64,000 bases of DNA from Cloeon dipterum (GCF_949628265.1 NC_088786.1:32819681-32883680); one strand, 5' to 3'. Positions 22,554 through 36,098 are shown, numbered from the stretch's first letter. The notes: generated by a model not told the origin, from the sequence alone. Made by a program: numbers and translations.

Positions 22554-25500
22554 TGAAGTTTCATATAATTTGAACAGGAAAATCGCAACAACCTCGCGTG
22601 CTTCTGACTTTATTGGCATATCAACGATTTAATTTTTATTGATGACACGTCATAATTTGTGTGAGGCTAATTTTTTACAGCAGAATTTGGAAATATGCAA
22701 AAATACGCGTTAAACGTTATTAAATCATATATTTGAGTTTGGGATGTTTATTTTTTACGTCTGGGCAAATAGGTCAGAAATTTATTGCTGGCATCGGAGC
22801 ATTGTGATGTCAGCAGTTCCTGTGCCGGCGGTTTTATCCGGCTACGTTGGTTGCTGTTATCAACCAATGACATTAAAAAGCGCGCGGCGATAGGAACGCA
22901 TTGCTGAACAGAGCGAGAATATCAATGAGATATAAAATTCGACGCAGATGAATAAGCCACAGAGGTTAGATGAGAGAGTCAGAATGAGAATTTTACATTC
23001 AATGGGAGAGTAAAAATTAAAAATGCTTGAAATTAAGGAAATTAAAAGCACTGCGCTCCAAATATTATAGGGATTTTTAGAGAAAATTAAAAAAACGAAA
23101 AGGATTAAGAAATTATAATATACATTTTTTGTAGTTCATGATTTTAACTTCAATTTATATGATCTTGCTTTAAATTAAGTTGTAATAATTGTTGGACAAA
23201 GGAGGAAAAATACGATTCATAATAGAATTTGATGGGAATTCCACATCTCATGATCATTGTGTCGGATTGAATTTGGACCAAGGAGAGCGAGAAGTAACAA
23301 GAAAAGAAATGCTTTCCTGCAAATCAATAATTGGTTCAAGTTCAAGTTCGTGGCGCGAGCAAAAGTGCCACTCGTCGCCAAGATTTCACGCCTCTGAGTC
23401 ACTTGAAATTTATTAGCATTTTTACGCTGTTTGTTTACATTAGCATCTCTCAGGTTGCTGCAGAACGTGTACACCTGAGTAGAATTGAAAAACGCTGGGA
23501 ATTTCAGTGACACCTCGCTCAATGAGTGACGTCACGCGCGCGTTATCTGCCGAAAGATACATGCGTTTTTCCCTCGTCGGCGTGGCATCCCTTTTGATTT
23601 TAGTCTTTATTGAAAACAATGTCTATGGTATAGGATGCTCGCGAAAATTAAAGACTACTTCCTCCGATGAGAAATGGCAGGTTTTCTCGCAAACGCGCAG
23701 CAGACTGTGGAAATATGAATAAACATGCATGAATGAGAATAAAACACTTAATAAATTGAGATGATTATCTGATCACATTAGCCCGTGACGCAATCGCATT
23801 TCGTGCCGTCCGTCAGCCAAGAAAAGAGTCAAGTTCAAGGCTATACCAGCAAGTAATGTTTCAATCGCCGTGTCCTGCAGCATATATAGCTCTCTAAGGA
23901 TTAAAGCACATTCTATGTATTGAATTAATTCTTCCTATAGGGCTCACGCATCAGTCAGCACGTCCACCGCGGCAGTTATACCTGAGAGCAGAGCGCGGAT
24001 TGTGCAGGGCTCTCATCAGCTGGTTACGAAATTTCGCAAAACAACTTCTAGTACTTGTCTTTGAACTTGTAGTTCTTCACCTTGGTCGGCGACAAACTGA
24101 CACCAACGGTCGCAGAAATGAGTTGCTTGGTTGTCAGCACCGTTGTTTGCTCGTTAGAATTGAATTGAGCTCTCAATCAACATGACCAAATTGGAAAATC
24201 TTCCCCTAACGGCACCTACTAATAATGTCTAGGTGGAAAATTAAAATGCAAGAAAAATGAATTGAAGAAAAGATTTGAAACGTGCAAAACTTGAAACTAG
24301 TAAAATTTTAGTAGTAGCACGCCTAGTACGTTCATTAATTTTATTTTTACTATATATCAAAACAAAAACTGAGTTCATTTTGTAATCTATTTGCTTAAGA
24401 TTAAAACTTGAGAACATTATAACTGTTTATAAGCATATATAAACATAGCTGATATATTATTTTACTTACACGTTTATTTAAATTAAATTTCAGATATATT
24501 TTCAACATTAATTGCAAAAATTATTACTATTTTATACATTAATTTTAAAATTTATTTATTTTAATTCGAACCAAGTCCTCAACTATGTATAAATTGTATA
24601 GTTACTTCAGAAAAGTAAATTGTGTTTGCTGATTAAGGTTCTTATGTACGTTGAGCACATTTGGTGATTAAATAGATTTCATGCATAATTCAAATAATTG
24701 ATAAAATTTATTCAATACCCAGTGGTCAAATCTTTTAACAACGTGGATTAGCAGTTAAATTAAAAAGCGTAATTATCGTATGATTCAAAACCTTAAGCAT
24801 GTCTAAAAATTTATTTTCCGCACAATTTAAGGTGTGTATTTCAAGATTTAAAATCAAGCCATGGTGAGAAACAGTATTTGTCTCCAACTTATGTTTTTCC
24901 TTCCAAATTGTCTCAAAGTTTTTCCAAACAATTTGAAAAACTGAAACAATTTAACATTTTCTTGAATTGTGGATTGAAACAATATCTATTTGTTTTTCAA
25001 CTTGACAACAGGTGTGGCATCACACTACTTAAGAAGACACCAATTTTGACAAAGGTTTTATTTATTAAATTAATCTTCAATTCATACATCCATAAAAGCA
25101 GTTAGCAATTTTTCATTAAAATTTGACGATTTTAAACATTTTTTTCGCTCATTTTTTAGACAAGTATGAAGGGTCACGATTTACCTAAATATTAAATAAA
25201 TTAAAATAAATAATTTAACTCACTATATCAACAGATATGTATAAAAACTTCCTAACTAAAAAAATAATGAAACGTTTCTTGGTAAAACATGCTACTTCCT
25301 TTAAATGAATTTACCGGCAAAAGTTTGGAATATTAAAAATATATTTTGGAATATTACAGCATGAAATTGTTATTTGATGTTAACATTAGCTCAAATTGCT
25401 GGAAATGTCAGGTTTTGCTCTAATTTAACGTAAATTGTTTTAAATCACGCAACAGTAAAATATATTAAATAAATTCCAAAACTGGAAGCCTATTATTGTT

Positions 25501-25680
25501 CAAATTAATTTTAAGGAGCATTCATTACAAACTTCTTTCTTTAATATTCAATCTAAAAACCCATATTATAATTAATACGCTTTGCACTCACAATCTGAGT
25601 ACCTATTTTTGCACTTTTGAGCACCACCCCGATTAAAATGCAAACAAGGACGACAAAATCACAAGGAATCTTTCAAAAGA
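22554..25680. other. Intergenic, no gene seen
   Basis: AT-rich sequence with only short open frames (largest about 100 codons on the minus strand at 23217-23522), without domain, signal peptide or exon structure. Confidence 0.5.
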
Positions 25681-25999
25681 AGTATGTATATAGGAAATGT
25701 TTCGCCGTGTAAAACAGCAAAAAACGGAAACACTTTTGTCGAAATCCTGCAAAGTCCAAGGGAGTACAAAGGCCGAGAGCATTTACATTGATTTATATTT
25801 CTTATTTGTGGCGCAGTGTCTCTTCGGATGGGATTGGGAAGGCCGTGTGGTGTCCCGCGGCGTGGCGCTGGTGCTGCTCTGCGCGCTTAAAACGTCAGGG
25901 TCAGCCGGCTGGCGAGGCAGTCGAGGCTTGCACGCGGCCCTTTAGCGCGAGATGAGCCGCAGCTGAGTGACAAACAAACGCGCGCACCTTCAGCAAATC
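25681..25999 (+). promoter_or_regulatory. Candidate promoter and 5' UTR of the FAS1 gene
   Basis: A TATATA-containing stretch (GTATGTATATAGG at about 25682-25694) lies 310 bp before the start codon. Sequence between them becomes steadily more GC-rich. This fits a TATA-type promoter and a 5' UTR, but no transcript evidence is available. Confidence 0.3.
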
Positions 26000-28900
26000 A
26001 TGCCGACTCTGAGACTGCTGCTGGCACTGGCCACCCTGGCGGTGGCCGCCACCACGGCCGCCCCGGCCGCCGCCCCCGCCGAGGAGGCGGCCGCGCTCAC
26101 GCTGGTGCAGCCGACGCGCCAGCCGCTGCCGGACACCTCCAACATCACCGGCGAGCTCATCGAAAGGCTCGGCGTCAGCAAGTTCTTCTCGCTCTGGCTC
26201 GTGTTCAACGACCCCACCGAAACAGACATTAAAACTGGTCAGTATCCGATGATGGCGCTCTGGCTCTTGAATTTTCTACAATTTAATTGGAAAATTTTTA
26301 ATGGTGCTCGTTTATTATTTCTTTTCAATCGTTGCAAAGGGTAATTTTGTTTCACTGAACCATTAAAAATTGACACGCCGTCGCGAACTGGATAATTGGT
26401 TAGTACTTCGGGCCTTGAAATAATTTTTTTAATTTTAAATTTAAGTTAAAGCCTTTGATTTGAAGTCCTATGAATCGTAGAAGCTCCTAAGTTCGTGTTG
26501 GCGAATTGCGTGCTCTTTTTGAACGGGATGTTGGGCCAGGAGCTAAAAGCTACTCCCCTTGCAACAAAATGCGTCGTCTTTGGTCTGCGTGTCGTCGCGG
26601 GTTTATGTGTGCCTGCCGCTCGCGCGCTGTCGGATGCAAAGAATAACGGAACAAGGAGGCAGTCAGTCAGTCGAGCGATTCAGCCAGCGAGCACACACGT
26701 CTATTGCTCCGACACTCTCTGCCCCGCATTATGAATAGACGCACACACACACACACACACACAATTAATAATTTATGCACATCGCTCGGAACAATCAAAC
26801 CGATTCAAATGCACAACCGAGCGAGCGGCCGCTGGAGAAGGACACGCTGGGTGGAAGAAACAGTATACTTGTTGCCGCAGTGGCGCAGCGATTCGTCATT
26901 ATTGGTCCTTGGCCGCGGCGAGCCCTCACGCTTGTGGCCCTTTTTCAATTGCCACCGATTAAGCCCGCTGATAGGAGTCAACTTCGAAGGACGCACTCGC
27001 GGTGAAAATCGCAATATTCAGGGGAACATCGACGCAGTCCTCTAACAATTTTTATTAAATTTCAAACAAAAAAATTCAAACTAGTCCTTGTCAGCTTAAA
27101 TATTATTAGAATTTATGTTTTGGTAGATACTTTTGAAGGAAGGGCTTGGAAATCAAATCTTTCTCTCCATGAGGACTGTAAATTTAAGACGGTTTTAAGG
27201 CAAACAAAGTTGGCCCTTTTTTAAGACTAATTTTTAGGAAAAAAAAAACGCAAAAAACGCATTTTTTACGTTAAATACAAAATCAGTCCTGCCAATCGCC
27301 GAGATTTTTTATTTTTAAAAATTGTTTTCATGATTTTGCGGCGATTGGCGGAACTAATTTTGGATTCCAGGACATTGAAAGAAGTCATTTTACGTGAACA
27401 ATACACATTGGCAGGATTGAGTCTGAAATCGTAGCGGAATTGCCTTCAAATAGAAAGCAACCGCTGGCGCCATTTATTGGTGGCTTCAAACACTAAGAGT
27501 TTTCTCAATCGGTGAATTGAACGGTTTTCAATAATTGCCAAATATGTGTAGTATGAATGAATGTTGTCTAATACTAATTTCATCAAGTCGCCAACTTTTG
27601 ACAAAGAGCTTCCCAATTGAGAATTGACTAATTAAAAAAATTGCAACTCAGTTGTAAAATTTCTTTGCTGGATTTCTCTCTCAAAGAATAAAAATGATCA
27701 TATAAATCTAAATATAAAAATGCAATGAAGCAGACTTTTTTATTTTGAAAACTTTTACGCGCAATAGAATCGATCATAAATATTTTGGGCTTCAGTAAAT
27801 TATTTCTGAAGTAACCATATAATTTGCACCTTTGACGGTTTTGGACTGTGTTAGTGCTTTCAGACACTCTTAAAGAGGAATGATACTGGAAAAGCCTAGA
27901 AAATGCTTGTTGCCAATGCATAAACTCGTCCCTTAGGATTCAGTTAAAGCCTAAATTGACCTAAGGAGCGCTGTAATTTTTCGCGAAAAATGGCTGGAAA
28001 GTTGCCGTGCTTTTCGAATGGTAATGGCTGTCTCCTTACTTGAAATCCGATTTAATTTCAAAACCAAGAATTTCCCCATTAAGTGGCATACACCGTTGGA
28101 CAGATCTCGATGAGAGGAATCGGAATATGCTAAGAAAATATATTCAAGCACTGTAAATTTTGGAGAAAATTGGCAAAATTTGAATTTTTATTGTAGGAAG
28201 GTCATTTTTTTATTATTGCAAATTGTTGAACCAATTGTTTATCGGTCAATTGTTTAAGGCATCCAACAATTTAAATAATTTTCAATTGTTGCCCAGTATC
28301 ATTCCACTTTAATTGGATTTTAATTATTAATATGGCTCAGTAAATACTGTAAAAACGGCTTCGAATTGAATGATTTGTGCCCTCCAAACGTCGATTGTAT
28401 ATAAAATTCTTAGCCTCAAGTTCAGACAAAATGAGTTTGTTAAATTTAGTCTTGCATGGTTACATCTTTATCTCTATGTTATAGGTAAATAGAAACCAAG
28501 AGTAAAAATTCCTAGTCAAGCTCTGGTGACAGAGGAAGGAAACAATAGTTTTTCTCTCTGTGTGAAAAAGAGCTTTGAACTTGAGTCGAAAGCCGTGATT
28601 AGTGATTAGCAATTCCGATTAAATAAAGCACAAATAGAGTTTTCCCTGTTTCATAACAAAGAGGAAAATATTGTGTCTGTGAGGCTGAAAAGCACGTGCA
28701 GACGCGGAGCGGAAAACAAACACTATAGAGTTAGATATAAAAGATTGACCCGCCGACGAACATGCTTTCGTCCGCGTGACTTTGAAACCATATCGCAATC
28801 CTACTTGCTACACTACTGCACTGTCAATTGACTTGAATGGCTTTGTCTCCGTTTCCATAAACAAAATTTGTATTGCTGCCCTTCTTTGCTTCCGACTTAT

Positions 28901-31900
28901 TCTGCCGAGACAGCATAATATCCGCACAAAACCAGTTCAATTATTAATAATTTTTAACTGCTTACGTGCTTTTAAACTAAAGCTAAAATTTTAAATTCAT
29001 GCAGCTATTGTTAAGCAATTTAAATAATACTATTTTTACTTTAAACATGAATTGACAACGGATAAGTTGTTCTGAAGACAGATATAATAAGTCAAGATAT
29101 TCAAAATTCGAAATTGGAAGTGTAAAGAAGAACCCGTGGACAGACCAACGAATTAAGATTTGTTAGACTTTGAGATTGGGTATTTGCTAACGAATGCGTG
29201 TATAGCGATTTTTAAAAATCCCACCTTCACTGGCTTGAAATATAAAGCGGCAGCGGTGACGCATGTCAGCAAATGATACGATTTCGAAACCACGTGCCAC
29301 TGTAAGATTACAATTTCATTCGAAACCACCGCTTGCGGTTTAATAATGAGTAAGCACACGCATGCAGGGAGTGCAAAGAGCCCAACAATAAACACATGAT
29401 ATCATCGCGGCAGGCCAGAAGCCAGAAGGATACGCATTGTCTGACACGACGACGGTTATAAAACTAATAAGGCGTTTGCACTGCACCTCGTGCATAATTG
29501 CAATGCGAGAATTCGCGTGACATAATTTTTCTCCAGCGCAGCTAGCAAGGAAAACGAGCTGTTTATAATGTTTTTGCAATAAAAAAAGCCTCTCGCTTTG
29601 CGCAATCCCGTCCATTGTCATTTCGAGCAGTGCTTTTGTTGACAAATGCCGAATAATCTGTTACTGACACCCGTTGCAAAAGAACCGCTTGGCGATATAG
29701 CAATTAGCCATCGCAATCTAACAAATTTAAGTGGGATAAACAATCAAATTGGTCGAGAAGTTCGAAAAGGTTGGGCAAACAGGCCTTCATTTCAATTAGG
29801 AACTCAGAACGAAGAAATAAAATCAAAAGAATTTTCTTCACATTTTTCACCGGCAAAAATATTAAGCCAACAGAATTTTATTACTACAGTGTACTCATTA
29901 GAAATATTTTAATATTTGCATTTAATTTCTTCCCCAAAGTCGATCTTTGTCCTTTTCGTTGGAATCTTTCAACGTATTTCACCTCTCGAAAATTCCAAGG
30001 GCATTTACCATTAATTTTTAATCACGGAGCGTTTTTCTTGAGTGTGACGCAAGAATCCGTTGGTCCTCTGAAAGGGTTGTGTGTGTGTGCGCCCGAGAGA
30101 ATAAGCCGGAATTTGGATGCGATAAGCGTTGCGGCGCGACCTGGACGAGCCGAAAATTGAGGCTGAGTGCTTTTCGTGGTTTGCCCGTCGGTGGCGAGCG
30201 CGCAGGAGGAAAACACAACGCGTAATTAAAGAGCTAGCCGACTCGAGAGGTCATCCACACCTGCTGCGCGCGACGAATGCGCCTCTCCGAGTGACGTAAG
30301 AAGAGCACTCGGAGAACTTTCTCTCCGGAATACGAGAAATGGATCTCGGGGACGCGTTCGCCAATTGGACTTTGCTTTTTGAATCACAATTTGTCTCGTA
30401 TAGCGAGAGAGTAAGGTTCAAAGAGGGGCACTGTTCTAGTTGAGGGATTGAGGAAAGTCGGTGCGTTGGTGACTCTATAGCGCCGAGTGAATCACTCTGG
30501 GAGCGGCAACAAGTTTACTTCAAATGGAATTATTTAGCGATAAATTGAAAAGTCTTATTCACTTGTTTAAATACTTCAAAACCTAAAAAATCTTTGTTGC
30601 TAATCAGTTAAAGCCAAAATTGAGCTAGCGATTTTTTATGAAAGTTTCCGCAAAGTTAGTGGTGAGGACTGTCTTCCTACTTGAAATCGTATTTTATTTC
30701 GCAACGTGGAGTTTCCCCAAAATTTGTCTTACGCCGTTGGATAGACCTCGACTAGAGGAAACAAAATTTGCCAGGGAAATATGGTAATGCACCAAATAAT
30801 TTGGAGAAAACTGGCAAAATTTAAATTGTATTATTATAACAAGGTCCTCTTTTAATCATTGCAAATTCTAGAACAAATTATCAATAATTATTGTTGTTAA
30901 AATAACAATATTGATCAACTTATAATTTTAGCCAACTATTTAAATAATTTTAAATTGTTGCTACTTTAAATAGCGTCCTAGTGAAGGCAAAAAATTCTTC
31001 AAAATTGGCAGGTCTTTTATTATTGATATTTATTTTAAAAAATATACAAATTTAAACAGAGTATGTATGCCTTTACAAAATATTTTTAAAGTCCATGCAT
31101 TTTAATTTAAATTGACAGGCTGTTTTGAGACTTATTTTATTTTTAATGTTTACAAACCGTTCAAAATGAAGAGTGGAGGCACAATTTTTAAATCACTGTT
31201 CAAAATTTCACATCTCTGCGTTAAATCCAAATATATAAATATAAAGCTGCAAGTAGGGACAGTCATAAAAACGCTTGAAAGGCCAGAGTGTTTCAAAATC
31301 AAATTAACCATTTGCAAGTGATGCAACCTTGGCGTGCTCGTGGTCACGTGCGAACATCCGACAGGGAATTTCACGCCGCTAATTTATGAGCACAAGTCGA
31401 AGCAGCCGTTGACAATAATTATTGTCAAGAAAAGAACTCCTTTCTTGGCTCTGGCGTTCGCGGAATCGATGAGATATTTTCATGCCGTGTGACGGCAGGT
31501 TGGAAATTTTCGCGATTTCTTTAGCATGTTTGCTTTGGTGCAATTCTTTCCTCCTGGCCGGCCGTAATTGCGCTCGAGCGCGCGCGTTTGACCCTGAAAC
31601 CGCTAATGAAAGGGAAGAAGAACGGCGGCGGTGTTACCAAATCGCGTTGAGTCAGCACTACTTGCTGCATTTCCCACGCCGAGCTATAACTAAATCGAAA
31701 AGCGGCCGACGCCAACAACAACACTGGCAAAGCCAAAATAACGAATTCGTTCGGAAAAGATAAAATTCTCGTCCGAGAGATTGGAACGGTACCGCGCGAA
31801 GCAGGGCATTCAATCCGCCAATTTGAATAAGGATGTGTTTTATTTTTTGCTTGAAGTTTAGCCGAGAATGCGGATCGAGGTAAAACTCGTTCTGCGCAAG

Positions 31901-34751
31901 TAACAGTGCAAAACCGAAAGATAAAGAGCGTGCTGAGAGGACAAAAATGTTGACATGTTACAGGCGTCGACTACGTGATCTTGGCACCTAAGGAACCGGC
32001 GCCACTGCAAAAAGAAGCTGACCCGCAAGACAGGCCGGCTATTGTCAAGAAGCTGCTGCTCGACCACGTGATTCTGGGCCAAAAGTTGAACCTAGCCGGC
32101 CGCGAGGACAAAAAACCATTCACTCTCTCAACGCTCGGCGGAAGGGACGTCGAGTTCTCTTTCAAACAAGGTATTAGAAAAATTCTACTTTTTACCAGTT
32201 GTGAGAATCAATTAAAATTTCACATAACAAGAAAACCACCGCCTCTCGCTGACCCAAATAAATAAAAAATAATGGTGCAATAATAATTCCGTTTTTCTAG
32301 ACCAATGGTTCGCAAACGAAGCACTGATCGTGGGCTCGCCGGCCGAGATTCCTGCTCACGGCGAGTTGGTGGTGCTCAACAAGTACGCCTTCGCCGACTA
32401 CGACCCTTCCGCAGCGCCAAAGGAAGGGTCGGAGGCGGCTTCGTCGCCGGCCCCTGCCGTCCTCAGCAGCAGCAGCCAGCCGGCTGCTGAGCCCACGACG
32501 GCGGCTCCCGAGGAACCCTTCCTCGGTGACCTGGCGGACGAGCTCTCTAAAATCACAGAGGTCTTCAACCTCACCAGAGTGCCAATCTTCAACAAGTTCC
32601 TACCTGACGCTAAAGTCTCAGAACTTCTTAAGCCTGGTATGTGTCACTTCACACGTCATTGCCAAATGGAGTAATTTCGTTAAAGAATTTTAATTTTAAA
32701 AGATTTTAAAGCAGTTTTACTTTTTTAAATAGGGGGAAGCTAAAGAAATAATATGTATATTACAATACATTATGTATGTCTGTTCATGTTTATATATATA
32801 CATTAAAAGTATTAAAAATACAGACATTTTGTTATGTAAATAGCTAATATTTTGTTGCAAAATAATTTTAAATAATGTAAATAAAAATTTTAATTTTGCG
32901 ATTAGGTGAACAATACACAGTGCTGTTCCCAATGGACAGAGCTTTCCAGAAGTGGCACCCCATTGATTGGGGATTCTACCCCTTCTCAGTACCTGAATTC
33001 ACGTCAGAGATTGTCAGAAGCCACTTTGTTCACGGAACGCTCAGACTGGACCAAATCACTGATGGCTTTCAGACAAAAACCTTGACAAACAGGACACTAA
33101 CCTTTAAAAAACTTCCAAGTAAGTTCAATTTTACAAAAACCATTCCGTGCAATGATTTGACTTTTATTAATTCAATTTTTTTAGGCGGTGACGTGATTGT
33201 GAATGGAGTCCCCGTAATGCGCCGAGAGGTTGCCTTGCAGAAGGGCACCGTGCTGGTCATCCCGGACGTGCTGTTCGTGAACCACCAAGTGGTGCAGGAG
33301 CTGAGAGCCAAAAACATGGACAAAGAGACGCCGCCGCTGATCGCGTTCCCTTGGTGGAACGCCCAGTTCCTCTCGCACGCCTTTTTGAGCCTCGACAAGA
33401 ACGGCACCTTCCCCTCCATCGAAAGGCTGCTCAACATGGTGCCCAACCTGCACCTGAGAGTGCCGGGAAAAGGTTCGATCGAAAAAAATTCATAGCTTTG
33501 ACAGAGCTCATAAATGTCTAATTTTAGACTACACCTTTTTGGTGCCCACGGAAGACGCGTTCCAGAAGGCAGGACTGTCCATTCCAACTTGGTGGAGCAG
33601 CGAAAAACACCAGTCCGACGTTTTGAGCCCCAAGAAGATGGAGACCATCGAGGATTTCCTCCTGAGACACCTGATTCATAGACGATTCTACATGAGGGAG
33701 CTCGTACCTGAATTGCAAATGCAGTCTCTCGACTCCACCACGTACATCGTCGAGCACAAAGGTGAAAAATCTTTGTTTTCCGAGAATTTTTGATAATATG
33801 AGAGTTTCTGAATTGAAAAAATGGCTGATTATGAAATTAAGATGACTTTAAAAAAATGTTTCTTTAAATTTAGACGGCTCTAGGCTATATTCAGATGAGT
33901 TTGGTACATTTTCAGGGGGATGTTGCAACATTATTTACATTTTGTTTTACTCAAATCAAATTTTAAGATTTTATAGCCACATGGCTTCAGTGATTTTTTT
34001 ATAATTTTTTACGAAAATTATAATTCTATTTCAAACTATTAGGTAAAATCTGTTGAAAACGTCCCTTAAAAATCACATTTCAAGGACAAATTATATTAAC
34101 CAAACGAAACTGAACCCTATATTTCCAATTCAAATCATGAAGATTGTAATTTTACACCAAATGAAAATGATTAATCATAAAAATGTATTTTTGCACAGTA
34201 AAAATATTAAAAACTTTTTTTGAAGCTCATTTGCTGTCTGAAAAGTGGGTAATACGTACATAAAAAATCGGTTTGCTGTCTTAAATTCCCACGCATGGCG
34301 TGATAAATAATCAATCAGTTAAAAAATTTAATTCCAACAAGAATTTTCGTTGAACTTAACACAAACTTCATTTATTCCAGATTCGAAAATCTTCCTGAAG
34401 ACGGGTGGCGTGGAGTCGCAGATTGTACAGGGCGACAACTTCGTGTACAACCTGGGCACGATTTTGTTCGTGGACACGGTGCTGAGCGACAACGTGGAGG
34501 CACTCCGGGCCCTGACCCTGGAGCCGGCGCCGATGGAGACGACGGAGCCGGCCAAGGAGGTCGAGGACATGACCGAGCTGCTGAGCCCGGTGTACATCGA
34601 GGAGGTGAGCAGCGAGTCGCTGACCGGCGCCAAGGACGTGCTCGTCGACGAGGCCAGCGCTGAGCAAACGACGACAACGCAGGCTGCCCCGGTGACCGAC
34701 GAGGCCAGCACCGAGAGCAACGCCATTCCCCAGCTGCCTTCTGAACCGTGA
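26000..34751 (+). CDS. Secreted protein with three fasciclin (FAS1) domains
   Basis: FAS1 domains mediate cell adhesion and matrix binding, as in fasciclin I, midline fasciclin, periostin and TGFBI. Exons: 26000-26237, 31964-32170, 32301-32636, 32906-33118, 33185-33472, 33528-33761, 34381-34751, giving 628 residues. Every intron is phase 1. A signal peptide (MPTLRLLLALATLAVAATTA) is followed by an Ala/Pro-rich stretch. FAS1-1 is about residues 50-175. A Ser/Pro/Ala linker follows (about 176-215). FAS1-2 is about 217-355, with the typical YTVLFPMDRAFQK and SHFVHGTL blocks. FAS1-3 is about 385-545, with YTFLVPTEDAFQKAG, LLRHLIHRRFY and a late LGTILFVDTVL. An acidic Thr/Ser-rich tail ends NAIPQLPSEP with no GPI-type hydrophobic end, so the product is probably free in the extracellular space. 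N-glycosylation sequons are present (NITG, NLTR, NRTL). FAS1-1 is the most divergent repeat. The start ATG at 26000 is chosen because the signal peptide begins there. Confidence 0.9.
26741..26762. repeat. CA dinucleotide microsatellite
   Basis: About eleven CA units, directly visible. Confidence 0.9.
27180..27525. mobile_element. Degraded foldback MITE, ACCAGTTGC family, copy 2
   Basis: Shares GATTGAGTCTGAAATCG, GCGGAATTGCCTT, GGCGCCAT and TGGTGGCTTCAAACACTAAG with the intact copies at 13.7 and 57.1 kb, plus the central CCAATCGCC / GGCGATTGG mirror. The left end is eroded. The right end ends in GGTGAATTGAA. Confidence 0.7.
27870..28312 (+). mobile_element. TTAA-flanked MITE (piggyBac-like target), copy A
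   Basis: The element begins TTAA-AGAGGAATGATACTGG and ends CCAGTATCATTCCACT-TTAA. That gives imperfect terminal inverted repeats inside a TTAA duplication, the target typical of piggyBac-type transposons. It is about 435 bp. Copies C and D (54.4 and 58.3 kb) have the same orientation; copy B (48.1 kb) is inverted. Short open frames inside (for example MHWQQAFSRL) recur only because the element is repeated. Confidence 0.85.
30597..30990 (+). mobile_element. Old degraded relative of the TTAA MITE
   Basis: Collinear but diverged from copy A: CAGTTAAAGCC, TTCCTACTTGAAATCG, GTTTCCCCAAAA, CCGTTGGATAGACCTCGAC, GGAGAAAACTGGCAAAATTT. The terminal repeats are no longer recognisable. Confidence 0.65.
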
Positions 34752-34942
34752 AAACAAACTATTTCGCCCCCTTGCTGCCCCATCTCCATTTTCACTCCAA
34801 GGATCAAATTTTGTAATTTATTTTTGTGTACCTAATTAATTGAGTGTTTTCATTGATATCTAGTACACACGTTTAGCATTGTTTCTCATTAGAGGTACAT
34901 CATCTAGAATTGTAATGTTGTTGGATGACTATTTTTACTAAA

Positions 34943-34948
34943 AATAAA
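34943..34948 (+). terminator. Polyadenylation signal AATAAA of the FAS1 gene
   Basis: The canonical hexamer lies about 190 bp after the stop codon, followed by a T-rich tract. Confidence 0.6.
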
Positions 34949-35037
34949 AGCCAAATACTCTACACGACAGTTTGGTTTCATTTTTTTTTAAAGAATAACG
35001 CAAGTGCTCTGTTTCCTCACAACGTGTTGAATTCTTT

Positions 35038-35043
35038 TTTATT
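35038..35043 (-). terminator. Candidate polyadenylation signal of Lim3
   Basis: AATAAA on the minus strand, about 1.06 kb past the Lim3 stop codon. It would put the two convergent 3' ends (FAS1 and Lim3) roughly 100 bp apart. Confidence 0.35.
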
Positions 35044-36098
35044 TCCTATTTGAGAATGCATTTTGAAACATTCATTTCATACATATCAGATCTCAATGAC
35101 ACTGGTTCAATGAATCACGTGAGAGAGAGAGAGAGAGTGGTTGTTTTTAGCACAAAATTTTCCACCAAACCACTGAAGTTTTACAACAAAATCTTTTCTT
35201 CGTGGCAAACATTTAGGCGCCGAGGAGAGGTACACAAATCCAAAAGTTTCAGTAATGTGTGAGTGTGTGTGCTAGTTTAATATGGTGACTGTTTTCCTCC
35301 ACACTTACCAAATCAGGCTTCAACTTTGAAAAAACTTCATTTAGAGGACTAGAAGAGCCATCAAAGTTTTTACATTTTATATATAATCTTAGTTTGTATA
35401 GAGGGCTAGATATATATTAATTTGTTATGTGTACAAAATCACAGAAAGGACACCAAATGCATGATGATGACGATGATGCAAATCATTTTCATATAATTTA
35501 CTTATAATAATACTTCTCGTGATGTGAGATTGACAATTTTCAACCAGTGACTAGCTTCTTCTGACTTTTTTTTGGTAACAAAAATTGGTGGACAGAATCG
35601 TCCTGACATAGAATATGACTCTTTGTGTATAATATGAGATTCAAATAGTAGAACTGAGATTTGTCAAATATTGACATATTAATTTGGTTGATTTTGAAAT
35701 TTCTCTCAAAACGTCTTAAGCAATAAGATGATATTTCACCAACCCCGGCGAGTAGAAGCTGGGGGAGGAACAAAACAAATCAAGTAAAAACAAAACAAAA
35801 CAATTTGTGCAGTCAATCAGGTCTTAGTGACTCACTAAAAATCAATCAAATCGAATTTCTCCCAACTCACCCTCGGGGGCAATAACCAACAATTTCTTTC
35901 TTCAGAACTGATTCAAACCGAATAATAATGAAGAATATAAATGCGTGGATACGATGGCGCGAGCCCATTTCTTTCGGAATAAAATCGACACTTTGCCGCT
36001 GCATTTTGATCACTAGGGGGTCTGCGGACCGTGACCACGTCCATGCCCGATTAAATTTTCGCTCACTCAAACCGCTGCCGTTTGAGTCTGTGCAAGCC
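35044..36098 (-). other. Putative 3' UTR of Lim3
   Basis: This AT-rich kilobase lies between the Lim3 stop codon and the first good minus-strand AATAAA. It contains a GA microsatellite (35120-35137) and no credible coding frame. Confidence 0.4.
35120..35137. repeat. GA dinucleotide microsatellite
   Basis: Nine GA units, directly visible. Confidence 0.85.

Larger units (their letters stand above)
26238..31963 (+). other. 5.7-kb first intron of the FAS1 gene
   Basis: It is bounded by a GTCAGT donor and a TGTTACAG acceptor that join in phase 1. It contains a CA microsatellite, a TTAA-type MITE, a degraded foldback element and a degraded MITE relative. Open frames inside it have no recognisable domain. 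Long first introns often hold enhancers, but nothing specific is visible here. Confidence 0.75.

Noticed and set aside
27628..27921. Frames starting MHWQQAFSRL (here and at 58160-58342) as a gene family
   Set aside because: The shared residues come from the repeated end of the TTAA MITE; the downstream parts are unrelated.
34328..34807. Minus-strand 159-codon Ser/Ala-rich frame
   Set aside because: It is antisense to the last FAS1 exon, whose Thr/Glu/Ala-rich coding sequence leaves other frames open.
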